Source of the DNA: Streptomyces flavofungini
GTDB taxonomy: Bacteria > Actinomycetota > Actinomycetes > Streptomycetales > Streptomycetaceae
DNA: 64,000 nt
Direction of reading: 5' to 3'
Assembly (NCBI RefSeq): GCF_014650815.1
Contig: NZ_BMVR01000003.1
Location: forward strand, 124,001 to 188,000
Shown here: positions 41,970 to 51,261 of the stretch, piece after piece
How the letters are laid out: every line of letters starts with the position of its first letter
How positions within the stretch are numbered: the first letter of the stretch is position 1
Translations under genes and position numbers: made by a program
Notes under the pieces: generated by a model
Told to the model about the DNA's origin: nothing
Database searches by the model: none
What the model saw: only the letters and a program-made list of their open reading frames with translations

Positions 41970-43250
41970 ATGCGCGCCGGGACAGGAGCACCGCCCGCCA
42001 CCAGCGGCAGCGGATCGGTCGCCGCAGAGGTCCACACCCGTGTCCGGCGCCGCTGGGACGCCGCAGCGGAGACGAGGCGCGACACCCTGGACGCAGTGAG
42101 CGCACATGACATCGACGCCGATGTGCCTGCCGCGGTGGGACGCGCGCTCGAAGTCATCCTCCAGGGGCGACTCGACGATGCCGCAGCCGTCGACGGCACG
42201 TTCGCGCAGGACATCGCGGCCCGGGCGGCTCGATTCACGTTGGAGGGCGGCAAACGCATCCGCTCCCAGTTCCTCTGGTGGGGGCTGCGGGCGTGTGCCG
42301 GAGGCCGCGACCCCGGCCAGACGGAGACCGCCCTGCACCTGGCTGCGGGCCTCGAACTCGTGCAGACCTGCGCCTTGGTCCACGACGACGTCATGGACGG
42401 CTCACCGCTGCGTCGGGGCAGGGACGCCGTCCACGTGGACGTCCAGACGCAGTACGGGACTCCCACGGCGGGCGGGCCGGGCGAGCCGTTCGGCGCGGCC
42501 GCCGCCATCCTCGTGGGCGACCTGGCGCTCAGCTGGGCCGACGACGTGCTGGCTTCGGTCGATCTCGACGACGCGAAGGCGCGTCAGGTGCGCGCGCTGT
42601 GGCAGTCCATGCGCACGGAGATGGTGGCCGGCCAGTATCTCGACCTGCAGGGTCAAGCCATCGGTTCGCGGTCGATCATCAGGTCCATTCGTACGGCGTC
42701 GCTCAAGGGCGCCCTGTACTCGGTGGAACGTCCGCTTGCCTTCGGCGCGGCTCTGGCCGGTGCGGACGAGACCGCGACGCGCGCGCTGCGCTCGGCGGGC
42801 CGCTGTGCCGGCATCGCCTTCCAACTGCGCGACGACCTCATCGGCGCGTTCGGAGATCCCGCTGAGACCGGCAAGCCGTCCGGGGACGACATCCGCGACG
42901 GCAAGGGCACGTATCTCCTGGCAGTCGCCACCGCCCGCGCCGAGGCCACGGCGGACCGTGAGCTGCTGACCCTCCTCAACGCCTGTGTGGGCAGGGCCGA
43001 CCTGGCCGATGCCGACGTGCGCAGGGTGCGCGAGGCATTCGTGACGACGGGGGCACGAGCGATCGTCGAGGACAAGATCCTGCGCCTGATCAGGACGGCG
43101 AACCGGCACCTCGGCGCCGGCGCCTTCGTCCCGCACGCCGACCGGCGACTGCGCGAACTCTTCCACCGCGTGGCAGGCCTCTCCGCGGCCGGTGACCCGG
43201 CGGCGCCGTCCGCGCCGCGCGGCCCCCGCGCCGAAGGCCGCAGCCGATGA
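41970..43250 (+). CDS. crtE: Geranylgeranyl diphosphate synthase CrtE
   Basis: A 426-residue trans-prenyl diphosphate synthase that builds the C20 precursor of the carotenoid. GGKRIRSQF and the first aspartate-rich motif D139-D-V-M-D143 ([15 protein letters not shown]) are clear. The second is [13 protein letters not shown], with D-D-x-x-G instead of D-D-x-x-D, as in other actinobacterial CrtE. The N-terminal 40 residues are an extra low-complexity tail. I choose ATG 41970 because AGAGGACG precedes it; the ATG at 41940 lies where the transcript probably starts. It leads the crtE-I-B-Rieske operon. Confidence 0.93.
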   Translation: MRAGTGAPPATSGSGSVAAEVHTRVRRRWDAAAETRRDTLDAVSAHDIDADVPAAVGRALEVILQGRLDDAAAVDGTFAQDIAARAARFTLEGGKRIRSQFLWWGLRACAGGRDPGQTETALHLAAGLELVQTCALVHDDVMDGSPLRRGRDAVHVDVQTQYGTPTAGGPGEPFGAAAAILVGDLALSWADDVLASVDLDDAKARQVRALWQSMRTEMVAGQYLDLQGQAIGSRSIIRSIRTASLKGALYSVERPLAFGAALAGADETATRALRSAGRCAGIAFQLRDDLIGAFGDPAETGKPSGDDIRDGKGTYLLAVATARAEATADRELLTLLNACVGRADLADADVRRVREAFVTTGARAIVEDKILRLIRTANRHLGAGAFVPHADRRLRELFHRVAGLSAAGDPAAPSAPRGPRAEGRSR

Positions 43251-44779
43251 GGACCGTGCCGGGGCGGACCGATCACGTGGTGGTCGTGGGCGCCGGACTC
43301 GCGGGCCTGTCGGCCGCTCTGCACCTGCTGGGCGCCGGACGAGCCGTGACCCTGGTCGAGCGGGCCGATGGCCCGGGCGGCCGGGCGGGGCTCCTGGAGC
43401 GGGCGGGCTACCGGATCGACACCGGCCCCACGGTCCTGACCATGCCGGAACTCGTCGAGGACGCCTTCACCGCGGTGGGCGAGAGCCTGCGCGACCGGTT
43501 GGACCTCATCCCGCTGCACCCCGCCTACCGGGCCCAGTTCGCCGACGGCAGCAGCCTGGACGTCCACACCGCCCCCGACGCCATGGAAGCCGAGATCGAA
43601 CGCTTCGCCGGTTCCAGGGACGCCATGGGGTACCGGCGGTTGCGCAGCTGGCTGGAGCGGCTCTACCAGCTCCAGATGCGCCGCTTCATCGACACCAACT
43701 TCGACTCGCCCCTGGAACTGCTGACCCCGGACCTGGCCCGGCTCGCCGCCCTCGGCGGCTTCCGGCGACTGGACGCGCGCATCGCCTCGTTCATCTCCGA
43801 CGAACGACTGCAGCGGATCTTCTCCTTCCAGGCGCTGTACGTGGGCGTGCCCCCGGCCCGGGCCCTGGCCGCCTACGCGGTCATCGCCTATATGGACACC
43901 GTCGCCGGGGTCTACTTCCCGAGAGGAGGCATGCACGCCCTGCCACGGGCCATGGCGGAAGCCGCCGCACGGGCGGGCGCCGACATCCGGTACGGGCACG
44001 ACGTCCAGAGGCTGGAGCGCACCGGATCCCGGATCACCGCCGTCGTCACCACCCGGGAACGCATCGCCTGCGACGCCGTGGTCCTGACCCCGGACCTGCC
44101 CGTCGCCTACGAACTGCTGGGCCGCGCGCCACGCCGTCCGAAGCCGCTGCGCCACTCGCCCTCCGCCGTGCTCCTGCACCTCGGCAGCGACCGCACCTGG
44201 CCCCGACTGGCGCACCACACGATCTCCTTCGGGGCCGCCTGGAAATCCACGTTCCACGAACTGACCCGCACCGGGAACCTCATGTCCGACCCGTCCCTGC
44301 TCATCACCCGTCCGACGGCCACCGACCCCGACCTGGCACCGGCCGGACGCCACCTGCACCACGTACTGGCTCCCTGCCCCAACACCGACATCGGCCCAGG
44401 CGCACAGGACTGGGCAGCCCTCGCGCCCCGCTACCGCGACAGCCTCCTCGCCGAGTTGGAGCGGCGCGGGCTCACCGGGATCGGCGCGGCCGTCGAGGAG
44501 GAGTGCCTGGTGACCCCGGCGGACTGGACGGCGCAGGGCCACGCCGCGGGCAGCCCCTTCTCCGCCGCCCACACCTTCGCCCAGACCGGCCCCTTCCGCC
44601 CCCGCAACCTGGTGCGGGGCACGGACAACGCGGTTCTCGCGGGCTGCGGCACGACGCCGGGCGTGGGCGTGCCCACCGTCCTCGTCTCCGGGAAGCTGGC
44701 CGCGGCACGCATCACCGGCCCGCGGGGTGCGTCGCCCTCCGCCGCCGGACGGTTCAGGGTCACGGGGGGCCGCCGATGA
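43247..44779 (+). CDS. crtI: Phytoene desaturase CrtI
   Basis: A 510-residue FAD-dependent desaturase converting phytoene to lycopene. The N-terminal dinucleotide fold reads [17 protein letters not shown], then [16 protein letters not shown]. The C-terminal carotenoid-desaturase signature region includes [23 protein letters not shown] followed by [10 protein letters not shown]. Length is typical (490-510). The ATG at 43247 overlaps the crtE stop (ATGA), and its own stop overlaps crtB, so the three are translationally coupled. Confidence 0.95.
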   Translation: MRTVPGRTDHVVVVGAGLAGLSAALHLLGAGRAVTLVERADGPGGRAGLLERAGYRIDTGPTVLTMPELVEDAFTAVGESLRDRLDLIPLHPAYRAQFADGSSLDVHTAPDAMEAEIERFAGSRDAMGYRRLRSWLERLYQLQMRRFIDTNFDSPLELLTPDLARLAALGGFRRLDARIASFISDERLQRIFSFQALYVGVPPARALAAYAVIAYMDTVAGVYFPRGGMHALPRAMAEAAARAGADIRYGHDVQRLERTGSRITAVVTTRERIACDAVVLTPDLPVAYELLGRAPRRPKPLRHSPSAVLLHLGSDRTWPRLAHHTISFGAAWKSTFHELTRTGNLMSDPSLLITRPTATDPDLAPAGRHLHHVLAPCPNTDIGPGAQDWAALAPRYRDSLLAELERRGLTGIGAAVEEECLVTPADWTAQGHAAGSPFSAAHTFAQTGPFRPRNLVRGTDNAVLAGCGTTPGVGVPTVLVSGKLAAARITGPRGASPSAAGRFRVTGGRR

Positions 44780-45795
44780 GCGCCCGGGAACTGGACGCCG
44801 CAGCGATCACCGATCCCGCGCTGCGTGCCGCCTACGCGCACTGCCGACGCCTCAACGCCCGCCACGGCAAGACGTACTTCCTCGCCACCCGGCTGCTGCC
44901 GGTCGACCGACGGCCCGCCGTCCATGCCCTGTACGGCTTCGCCCGCTGGGCCGACGACATCGTCGACGTCGTCGAAGGAGCAGCCGCAGCGGACGAGAGG
45001 CCCAAGGCGCTGCGACGCCTCCAGGACCAGCTGGACCACGGGCTGCGGACGGGCACGAGCAGCGAACCCGTGGTGATGGCCCTGGCCGATACCACCCGCC
45101 GCTACGCCATCGACCCCCGGCACTTCACCGACTTCATGACGTCGATGCGCCTGGACCTCAAGGTGAGCGAGTACTCCACCTTCAGCGATCTGGAGCGGTA
45201 CATGCACGGCTCGGCCGCCGTCATCGGCCTGCAGATGCTGCCCGTCCTCGGCACCGTCGTCCCCCGCGCGGAGGCCGCGCCGCGCGCCGCCGCTCTCGGG
45301 GTCGCCTTCCAACTGACCAACTTCCTGCGGGACGTGGGCGAGGACCTCGACCGGGACCGGATCTATCTACCTCAGGACCTGCTCGCCGCGCACGGTGTCG
45401 ACCGCGCGCTGTTGAGCTGGAGTCGTACCACCGGGCGCCGGGACCACAGGATCACCCAGGCACTGATGGCGGCCTGCGCCGTCACCCGTGATGTCTACCG
45501 CACGGCGGCACCGGGCCTGGCCATGCTCGACCCCGTCTCGCGCCCCTGCGTCCGCACCGCCTTCGTGCTCTACGCCGCCATCCTGGACGCCATCGCCGCC
45601 GACGGCTACGCCGTCCTTCATCGCCGGGCGGTCGTCGCTCGCCACCGGCGCGCCACCGTCGCCTGCGACGGCCTGGTCCGCGTGGCCGCCGCCCGGACGC
45701 GCCACCGCCTGCGCGGCGGCGCCGTGCCGCTGCCCGAGCGGCCCGGGCACCCGTCGACGGTGAACCCCCGGCACCCGTGGAAGGAGCCAGCATGA
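44776..45795 (+). CDS. crtB: Phytoene synthase CrtB
   Basis: A 339-residue squalene/phytoene synthase joining two geranylgeranyl diphosphates. The two metal-binding motifs are D60-D-I-V-D64 ([12 protein letters not shown]) and D187-V-G-E-D191 ([18 protein letters not shown]). The remaining signature [13 protein letters not shown] is also present. The start at ATG 44776 overlaps the crtI stop as ATGA. The last 35 residues are a Pro/Arg-rich tail. Confidence 0.95.
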   Translation: MSARELDAAAITDPALRAAYAHCRRLNARHGKTYFLATRLLPVDRRPAVHALYGFARWADDIVDVVEGAAAADERPKALRRLQDQLDHGLRTGTSSEPVVMALADTTRRYAIDPRHFTDFMTSMRLDLKVSEYSTFSDLERYMHGSAAVIGLQMLPVLGTVVPRAEAAPRAAALGVAFQLTNFLRDVGEDLDRDRIYLPQDLLAAHGVDRALLSWSRTTGRRDHRITQALMAACAVTRDVYRTAAPGLAMLDPVSRPCVRTAFVLYAAILDAIAADGYAVLHRRAVVARHRRATVACDGLVRVAAARTRHRLRGGAVPLPERPGHPSTVNPRHPWKEPA

Positions 45796-46811
45796 GTACC
45801 GGCCGCGAACCGGGGCCCGGGCGTTACCCGTTGCGGCTGCGCCGTCGGCCCGTGGCCTGGGAGCAGCAGCACCCGACATGGCGCGAAGCCCGGCCCGGGG
45901 TGATCGCCGCGGCACTGAAGCGCGCGCAGGGCCGCCCCTCCGGCAACTGGTACGTGACGGGAGCCTCCCGGCAGCTCAGGGACGACCGTTCCCTGGGCCG
46001 CACGGTGGCAGGCCGGGAGATCGTCCTGTGGCGCGATGCCCAGGGGACGGTGCGGGCGGGCCCGGGAGCCTGCCCGCACCTGGGCGCCCCGCTCAAGGAC
46101 AGCCCGGTGCGCTGCGGCACGGTGATCTGTCACTGGCACGGGCTGGCCCTGGACGGCCGGCCCTTCGGGGACTGGAGCCCCTATCCGGCCTTCGACGACG
46201 GCGTGCTGACCTGGGTCAGACTCGACGACATCGGCGGCGAACAGGCTCTGGACCGGCCCGTGGTCCCGCCACGCCCCCACCTCGTGCACAGTGTGGCGGC
46301 CGTGATGACGACCAGTGGGCGCTGCGAACCCGAGGACGTCATCGCCAACCGCCTCGACCCTTGGCACGGAGCCTGGTTCCACCCGTACTCCTTCGTCGAC
46401 CTGACCGTTGCCCCTCTCGCCGGGGACGGCCGGGACGACATGGAGGCCGACGCCTTCACCGTCGATGTGTCCTTCAAAGTGGCGGGGCGCGCGGTCGTAC
46501 CGGTGCGGGCGGTCTTCACCGCTCCGGAACCCCGGACGGTCGTCATGCACATCACCCACGGCGAAGGCGCGGGCTCCGTGGTGGAGACGCACGCGACTCC
46601 GTTGGGCACGGATCGCGCCGGACACCCCCGCACCGCGGTCGTGGAAGCGGTGATCGCCACCTCCGAACGCCCCGGCTTCCTCGCGGCCCGGGCCGCGGCT
46701 CCCGCGCTGCGGCCGCTCATGCGGGCAGCCGCAGCGCGCCTGTGGCGGGACGACATCGCCTACGCCGAGCGCCGCTGGGCCCTGCGCAGCACAGGGCGAT
46801 TTCCCGGCTGA
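45792..46811 (+). CDS. Rieske [2Fe-2S] oxygenase-like protein in the crt operon
   Basis: A 339-residue protein. A Rieske cluster site is clear: C94-x-H96 (ACPHLGAPL) and C113-x2-H116 (ICHWHGLAL). After it a C-terminal part of about 190 residues contains [19 protein letters not shown], which may supply mononuclear iron ligands as in Rieske oxygenases. I believe it belongs to the DUF5914-type proteins found in Streptomyces carotenoid clusters, in the place called crtV in S. griseus. A role in ring hydroxylation or other carotenoid tailoring is plausible but unproven. Its ATG overlaps the crtB stop as ATGA, so it is the fourth coupled gene of the operon. Confidence 0.82.
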   Translation: MSTGREPGPGRYPLRLRRRPVAWEQQHPTWREARPGVIAAALKRAQGRPSGNWYVTGASRQLRDDRSLGRTVAGREIVLWRDAQGTVRAGPGACPHLGAPLKDSPVRCGTVICHWHGLALDGRPFGDWSPYPAFDDGVLTWVRLDDIGGEQALDRPVVPPRPHLVHSVAAVMTTSGRCEPEDVIANRLDPWHGAWFHPYSFVDLTVAPLAGDGRDDMEADAFTVDVSFKVAGRAVVPVRAVFTAPEPRTVVMHITHGEGAGSVVETHATPLGTDRAGHPRTAVVEAVIATSERPGFLAARAAAPALRPLMRAAAARLWRDDIAYAERRWALRSTGRFPG

Positions 46812-46835
46812 CGCACGGGAAACGCCCGACAGGCC

Positions 46836-48401
46836 CTAGGTACCGGCCAGCCGGTTGAGCACCCTCAGCGCCGGAGTTCGGCCGCGGTCCGGGACCGACC
46901 ACAGCGTCTGGCCGGCGAGTCCCCACCGCTCGAGCAGCGCGTTGGCGGCGAGGAACCCTGACGTCACCGCCCGTTCCATCAACGCGGCGGGCAGGCCGAT
47001 GCGGACCAGGTCTCCCGCGACGGTCAGGGCCGGGTCCGTGGTGCGCACGGTGGGCCGGTCGTGGTAGCCGCCCACCGCGAACAGCGGGCAGTCGGCGCGC
47101 CATTCGTGCCGTTCATCGACGATCTCGGCGTCACGCGTCTCGGGGTAGAGGCGCCGCAACTGGTCCTTCAGTTGTTCCTGCACCGCTGTCCGGTGGGCGG
47201 TCCGTTCCACGGCGTAGGCGTGCAGTTCCACCACGGAGCCGCCGGTGCGGGCAACCCGGCGCAGGGCTTCGCCGTCCCACCGCTCCAGCACGCTCACGTT
47301 GTCCAGGGGTCCGTATCCGCTGGTTCCCAGGAATCCCGGGCGGTCGCAGGAAACCGGGCGGTCCAGCCACAAACGGGAGACGAGGAACGGAGGGGCGGTC
47401 GTCAGGCGCGCGATCCGGTCTCGCCAGTCGGGGGCGCCCAGTCGGGGTGAGCGCGCGACCACATGGCGCAGGCCCGCCGTGTCCAGGGCGAGCACCACGG
47501 TGTCGTGCCGCATCTCGCTGTCCCGGGTGGTGACGTGAAACCCGCCGGCCTGCGCAGGCTCTACGTTCTCCACCGCGTGCCCGGTGCGGATGTCGACCCC
47601 GTGAGCGTCGAGATAGATGGCCAGTGGTTCCCAGAGGGCTGCCGGGAAGGGTTCCTGCGGCACGTCGAAGAGCAGGCCTTCGCTGGAGCCGAGGAAGTAG
47701 ATGTGGAACATGAGGGCGAGTTCGGCGGCAGAGAGCCGGCGCGGGTCGGCGAAGAAGCTGCGGGAGAACACCTCGAAGGCCAGGTGGTGTGCCGCCGGGG
47801 GAAACCGGATCCGTGCCAGGAGTTCCTGCGCGCTGATCCGGTCGAGTCGGCGGTAGATCCCGGGGACGCGCACGTCCATCAGGGGCAGCGCGGCGCGCGC
47901 GTTCATGCGGGCCAGGTCGCGCCAGCCGAACGTGGGGCTCCGCGCGGCGAAGCCGAGGGCGCTCCACGGCGGCGTACGCGGCACCTTGGCGAAGCTGTCC
48001 TGGAACCCTGTGCTGTGCCGCAGCGGGTAGTCGGGCAGGCCGGTCATCATGGTGAGGCCGGGGTCCACACGGCGCAACAGGCCGCGCAGGTTGTAGTACT
48101 GGCGGAAGAAGGCGTGGAAGCCCCGTGTCATGGTCGCCGTGGAGCCGTCGGCGAGTTCGATCGGCCAGCCCGCGAGGCGGCCGCCCAGCTGGTACTCGCG
48201 CTCGTACAGAGTGACGCGTACGCCCCGTTCGGCCAGGGCCGTGGCGGCGGCCAGGCCGGCGAGGCCGCCGCCCACGACGGCTGTCGTGGGCGCTTGGTCC
48301 CGTGGCGCGCGTGCGAGCCCGGCCGGTGCCCGCCAGACCCGGGCGCGACGGTCGCGGCCGCGGCGGGCTCGCCCGTCCGGCGCGATGTCGGCCCCGCTCA
48401 T
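46836..48401 (-). CDS. crtU: Isorenieratene synthase CrtU (carotene desaturase/methyltransferase)
   Basis: A 521-residue FAD enzyme that aromatises the beta-ionone rings of beta-carotene with methyl migration, giving isorenieratene. The FAD motif GGGLAGLAAATALAERG starts near residue 44, with LYEREYQLGGRLAGWP following. Later segments MTRGFHAFFRQYYNLR and LTVAGDLVRIGLPAALMERAVTSG are characteristic of this group. The 40-residue N-terminal tail is Arg/Ala rich. The ATG at 48401 overlaps the crtT stop (ATGA). It is the last gene of crtY-T-U and is convergent with the Rieske gene 24 bp away. Confidence 0.93.
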   Translation of the reverse strand: MSGADIAPDGRARRGRDRRARVWRAPAGLARAPRDQAPTTAVVGGGLAGLAAATALAERGVRVTLYEREYQLGGRLAGWPIELADGSTATMTRGFHAFFRQYYNLRGLLRRVDPGLTMMTGLPDYPLRHSTGFQDSFAKVPRTPPWSALGFAARSPTFGWRDLARMNARAALPLMDVRVPGIYRRLDRISAQELLARIRFPPAAHHLAFEVFSRSFFADPRRLSAAELALMFHIYFLGSSEGLLFDVPQEPFPAALWEPLAIYLDAHGVDIRTGHAVENVEPAQAGGFHVTTRDSEMRHDTVVLALDTAGLRHVVARSPRLGAPDWRDRIARLTTAPPFLVSRLWLDRPVSCDRPGFLGTSGYGPLDNVSVLERWDGEALRRVARTGGSVVELHAYAVERTAHRTAVQEQLKDQLRRLYPETRDAEIVDERHEWRADCPLFAVGGYHDRPTVRTTDPALTVAGDLVRIGLPAALMERAVTSGFLAANALLERWGLAGQTLWSVPDRGRTPALRVLNRLAGT

Positions 48402-49126
48402 CGAGGGCCCTTCTCGGTCTGGCCGGACGAGGCCAGCACGGTGTGCACGATGCCCGTCTGCCAGCCGGGCATCGGCAGGACGCGTACGCGCGTGAAGCCG
48501 GCCCGCCGGGTCCGCGCGGCGAACGCCTCCGCGGTGTCGAAGCGGGACACGCTCCGGAACAGATGCCGGTAGAGGGTTCCGTCGCCGACCAGGGTCCCCG
48601 CGGGCTGCACCACTGCCTTGCAGACGGCCGTCCATACGAGGCGGTCCGCCAGTCGTCCGCTGAGGGTGTATTCGTGCACGGCCAGGCGCCCGCCCGGTGC
48701 CAGCAGGGCGCGGACCGCGGCGAGCACGGCGTCGGGGTCCGCGAGGTTGCGGAACAGATAGGCGGCGAAGACCGCGTCGAAGGGCCCCCGCACGCCTGCC
48801 TGTTCGAGCCGTTCGGCGGGTGACTGGACGAAGGTGACCGTGGGCGGCCAGGACTTGGCGGCGGCGTGCGCCAGCATTCCCGCCGAGGCGTCGACCGCGA
48901 CGATCTCGGCCAGTGGCGCGACGCGATGCAGGGCCGCGGTGGACGCCCCGGTTCCGCACCCCAGGTCGAGCAGCCGCAGTCCCGCGCCGCCGTGCGGCAG
49001 CCGCAGTCGGCGGGCTGAGCGACGAAGGTGGGCGTGATAGCCGGGATTGACGGCGACCAGCCGGTCGTAGGAGTGGGCGGCGTGGTCGAACGCGGCGGAC
49101 AGGGTGTCGTCGCGCAGCACGGTCAT
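48398..49126 (-). CDS. crtT: SAM-dependent methyltransferase CrtT
   Basis: A 242-residue class I methyltransferase of the UbiE/CrtT type. Motif I is LRLLDLGCGTGASTAAL, then EIVAVDASAGML, then DAVFAAYLFRNLADPDAVL and LAPGGRLAVHEYTLSG. In S. griseus and S. coelicolor the same gene sits between crtY and crtU; the product it methylates is not firmly known. I take ATG 49126, one base after the crtY stop (TGAGATG). ATG 49138 is also in frame and would overlap crtY. Confidence 0.9.
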   Translation of the reverse strand: MTVLRDDTLSAAFDHAAHSYDRLVAVNPGYHAHLRRSARRLRLPHGGAGLRLLDLGCGTGASTAALHRVAPLAEIVAVDASAGMLAHAAAKSWPPTVTFVQSPAERLEQAGVRGPFDAVFAAYLFRNLADPDAVLAAVRALLAPGGRLAVHEYTLSGRLADRLVWTAVCKAVVQPAGTLVGDGTLYRHLFRSVSRFDTAEAFAARTRRAGFTRVRVLPMPGWQTGIVHTVLASSGQTEKGPR

Positions 49127-49127
49127 C

Positions 49128-50363
49128 TCAGGTCTCATTCCGGTCGGTTGGGCGCCCCACCGCCTCGGGGGAGGGCGTGGGGGCGTGGCACTTGGAGAGC
49201 CAGGGCAGTTCGGCCGCGGTGCGCAGCATGGGACCCACGGGGGTGTGCAGCCCGATCGTCAGGTCCTCGTAGGCGTTGGTGCGGCCGTCGAGGAAGCGGA
49301 GCAGCCGCTCCATGGGGACGTGGCGGAAGAGGTGGGTGAAGACCGACGCCCCGCTCACCCGGCCGGTGTCCAGGGCCCGCAGCAGAACGGCGTCCATGGC
49401 CCGGGACCGCGCCGAGTGGGCGGGGGGCGGTCGGGGCGTGCGGCCCTGGTGGCAGGCGGCGGCGATGGCCCGTGTCTGCCGCTGGATGGCGGCGAAGGTG
49501 TATCCCGTCGAGGGCCGGGTCGCCCCGCCCGCGGTCCCGATGCGGAAGACGGAGGGGCCGGCGCGGCGTGGAAAGCGCGCGTCGGTCATGGGGATCACAC
49601 CGTGTTCCGCGCGGGTGACTTCGTAGTGTTCCAGGGCCAGTTCGTGTGTCAGGTAGCGACGCAGCGCGTGCTCGTACGCCCGGTGGTCCAGGACCCGGCG
49701 GGAGAACTCCGTGTACTCGACCAGGGCCTGACAGGGGTCCGTCGGCAGGACGTAGGCGAAGGACAGGCCGTGTGCGGGCTGCGGAGTGCGGAAGTCCATC
49801 AGGACGGCTGCCCGCGGGTCGAACGCGGGTCGGCCGGTCCGGACGAACCAGCCGCGGAAGTGCTGCAGCAGGGTGGTCCGGGCCGGCGGCGAGGCCGGCA
49901 GCGGACGGGAGTCGAACACCCACCGGGCGCGCAGGGTCAAGGGGTGCCCGGCCGCCGTGCGCGTGCGGATCTCGGCACCGTGGCCGAAGTCGTCGATCGC
50001 TTCGACCACGGCCGTGAGCCGGGACACGTTCGGCTCGCCGACGAGGCGGTCACCGACCAGGGACTCGAAGGAGCTGGAACGGAGCATCTTGTAGCGCAGC
50101 GGGGCAGGCGAGGCGGCGACGGCCGTGCCGTCGGGGGCGTGCACGCGCAGGGTGTCCCAGGCGGCGGTCAGGGCGGCGTCGTACTCGCCGTTCGGTTCTT
50201 CCCAGAAGCACCACGTGCGCTCTCCCGGCTTCAGCGGCCCCGCCGGAGCATCCAACAGGACGACCGACGGCACCCGGCCGCCGGGACGGTCGACGGCCAG
50301 GCGGTAGGCGAGTGAAAGTCCGGCCGCGCCCGCCCCCACGATGGCGATCTGCGTGTCGTGCAT
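49128..50363 (-). CDS. crtY: Lycopene beta-cyclase CrtY
   Basis: A 411-residue lycopene cyclase converting lycopene to beta-carotene. The N-terminal FAD fold reads AIVGAGAAGLSLAYRLA, and the plant/bacterial CrtY hallmarks are present: GERTWCFWEE, VFDSRP, FAYVLPTDPCQALVEYTEFS, and GTAGGATRPSTGYTF. The ATG at 50363 has GAGGGG three bases upstream. A LitS-like promoter with a 27-base leader lies just before. It heads the leftward crtY-T-U operon. Confidence 0.94.
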   Translation of the reverse strand: MHDTQIAIVGAGAAGLSLAYRLAVDRPGGRVPSVVLLDAPAGPLKPGERTWCFWEEPNGEYDAALTAAWDTLRVHAPDGTAVAASPAPLRYKMLRSSSFESLVGDRLVGEPNVSRLTAVVEAIDDFGHGAEIRTRTAAGHPLTLRARWVFDSRPLPASPPARTTLLQHFRGWFVRTGRPAFDPRAAVLMDFRTPQPAHGLSFAYVLPTDPCQALVEYTEFSRRVLDHRAYEHALRRYLTHELALEHYEVTRAEHGVIPMTDARFPRRAGPSVFRIGTAGGATRPSTGYTFAAIQRQTRAIAAACHQGRTPRPPPAHSARSRAMDAVLLRALDTGRVSGASVFTHLFRHVPMERLLRFLDGRTNAYEDLTIGLHTPVGPMLRTAAELPWLSKCHAPTPSPEAVGRPTDRNET

Positions 50364-50396
50364 GGGCCCCTCGCCGGTCGTCCGTCGATACCCACT

Positions 50397-50425
50397 TTTC
50401 CGCGCGAGGCCGGCCCTTGGATGCA
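50397..50425 (-). promoter_or_regulatory. Candidate LitS-type promoter of crtY
   Basis: Read leftward: TGCATCC (50425-50419), a 16-base spacer, CGGAAA (50402-50397). The -35 box is identical to that of crtE. The transcript start would be near 50390, about 27 bases before the crtY ATG. Confidence 0.55.
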
Positions 50426-50442
50426 CCGGCCCGCCGCGCATC

Positions 50443-51003
50443 TCAGTCGGCGGACCGGGCGGGCGGTTGCGGGGCGGCGGCGAGGCCGGCCGGTGAACGG
50501 CGCGCGTCGACCGCGACGGCGGCCTGCTCCTCGCGTCGCGCCTGGCCGGGGTGGCGTCGGCGCCAGTACGGATTGTCGTGTGGCAGACCGCCACTGACCC
50601 GTCCGTACATGCCGAACGTGACGATCAGCAGTCCCATGACGAAGCTGAAGACGACGTTCGCCATGCTGAAGTCGAGGACGTTCACCGACCGGTCGAGTAC
50701 GAACAGGTGCACGAAGCCGCTCAGGAGGAACAGGGAGCCGATCACGATATTGAGCGTGGAGGCGAAGTTGCCGCCGACCACCGCTCCCGCGGCCATGCCG
50801 AGACCGACCACCACCGAGAGCAGACTGAGCAGCCCGTTGCTGGACAGGCCCGCTACCCGAGAGCCGTCGGTGGCGAAGAAGGCGAGCTGATCGGCGAAGC
50901 CGAGACAGCCGAACACGAGCAGGATCACACCGCACACTGCCGCACCCACCCGGTACACGACGGCGAGCCGGTGATCGACGGGGAGTTCCTCTCGGAGCTT
51001 CAT
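50443..51003 (-). CDS. DUF4383 membrane protein
   Basis: A 186-residue integral membrane protein. Four hydrophobic helices are seen: about 20-42 (GAAVCGVILLVFGCLGF), 57-77, 84-103 (TLNIVIGSLFLLSGFVHLFV) and 115-136. The histidine and aspartate after the third helix (VHLFVLDR) are typical of DUF4383. The function is unknown. The tail is Arg/Ala rich. I take ATG 51003 because GGAGG lies eight bases upstream; the frame is open to 51075. It is divergent from the photolyase gene and sits beside crtY, so it may share the light regulon, although I find no LitS-type promoter before it. Confidence 0.75.
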   Translation of the reverse strand: MKLREELPVDHRLAVVYRVGAAVCGVILLVFGCLGFADQLAFFATDGSRVAGLSSNGLLSLLSVVVGLGMAAGAVVGGNFASTLNIVIGSLFLLSGFVHLFVLDRSVNVLDFSMANVVFSFVMGLLIVTFGMYGRVSGGLPHDNPYWRRRHPGQARREEQAAVAVDARRSPAGLAAAPQPPARSAD

Positions 51004-51193
51004 GACCTTCGCCTCCAGGGTGAGTACCGGCCCATCGGCTCCCAGCCTGAGTGCGACGACCTTGCCGTTCACCACGAATCGATCGTGCGTCGAACACCGG
51101 TCCCTCCGGACCGGAATCCACTCCGGTCAGCAGCGGCCGCAGAACCAGGGGACGTCGAAACCACGCGGTGAACCGGTGGTGACGCGCACACAC

Positions 51194-51222
51194 CGCATCT
51201 GGACACCCCGTCGGACCGGAAC
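51194..51222 (+). promoter_or_regulatory. Candidate LitS-type promoter of phr
   Basis: CGCATCT at 51194-51200, 16-base spacer, CGGAAC at 51217-51222. This matches the crtE, crtY and DUF4397-operon elements. The transcript start would be near 51229, leaving a 33-base leader with AAGGAG before the ATG at 51262. Confidence 0.55.
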
Positions 51223-51261
51223 CACTGGTGCGGGACGTGCCCGCCCTCAAGGAGCCGCGCC

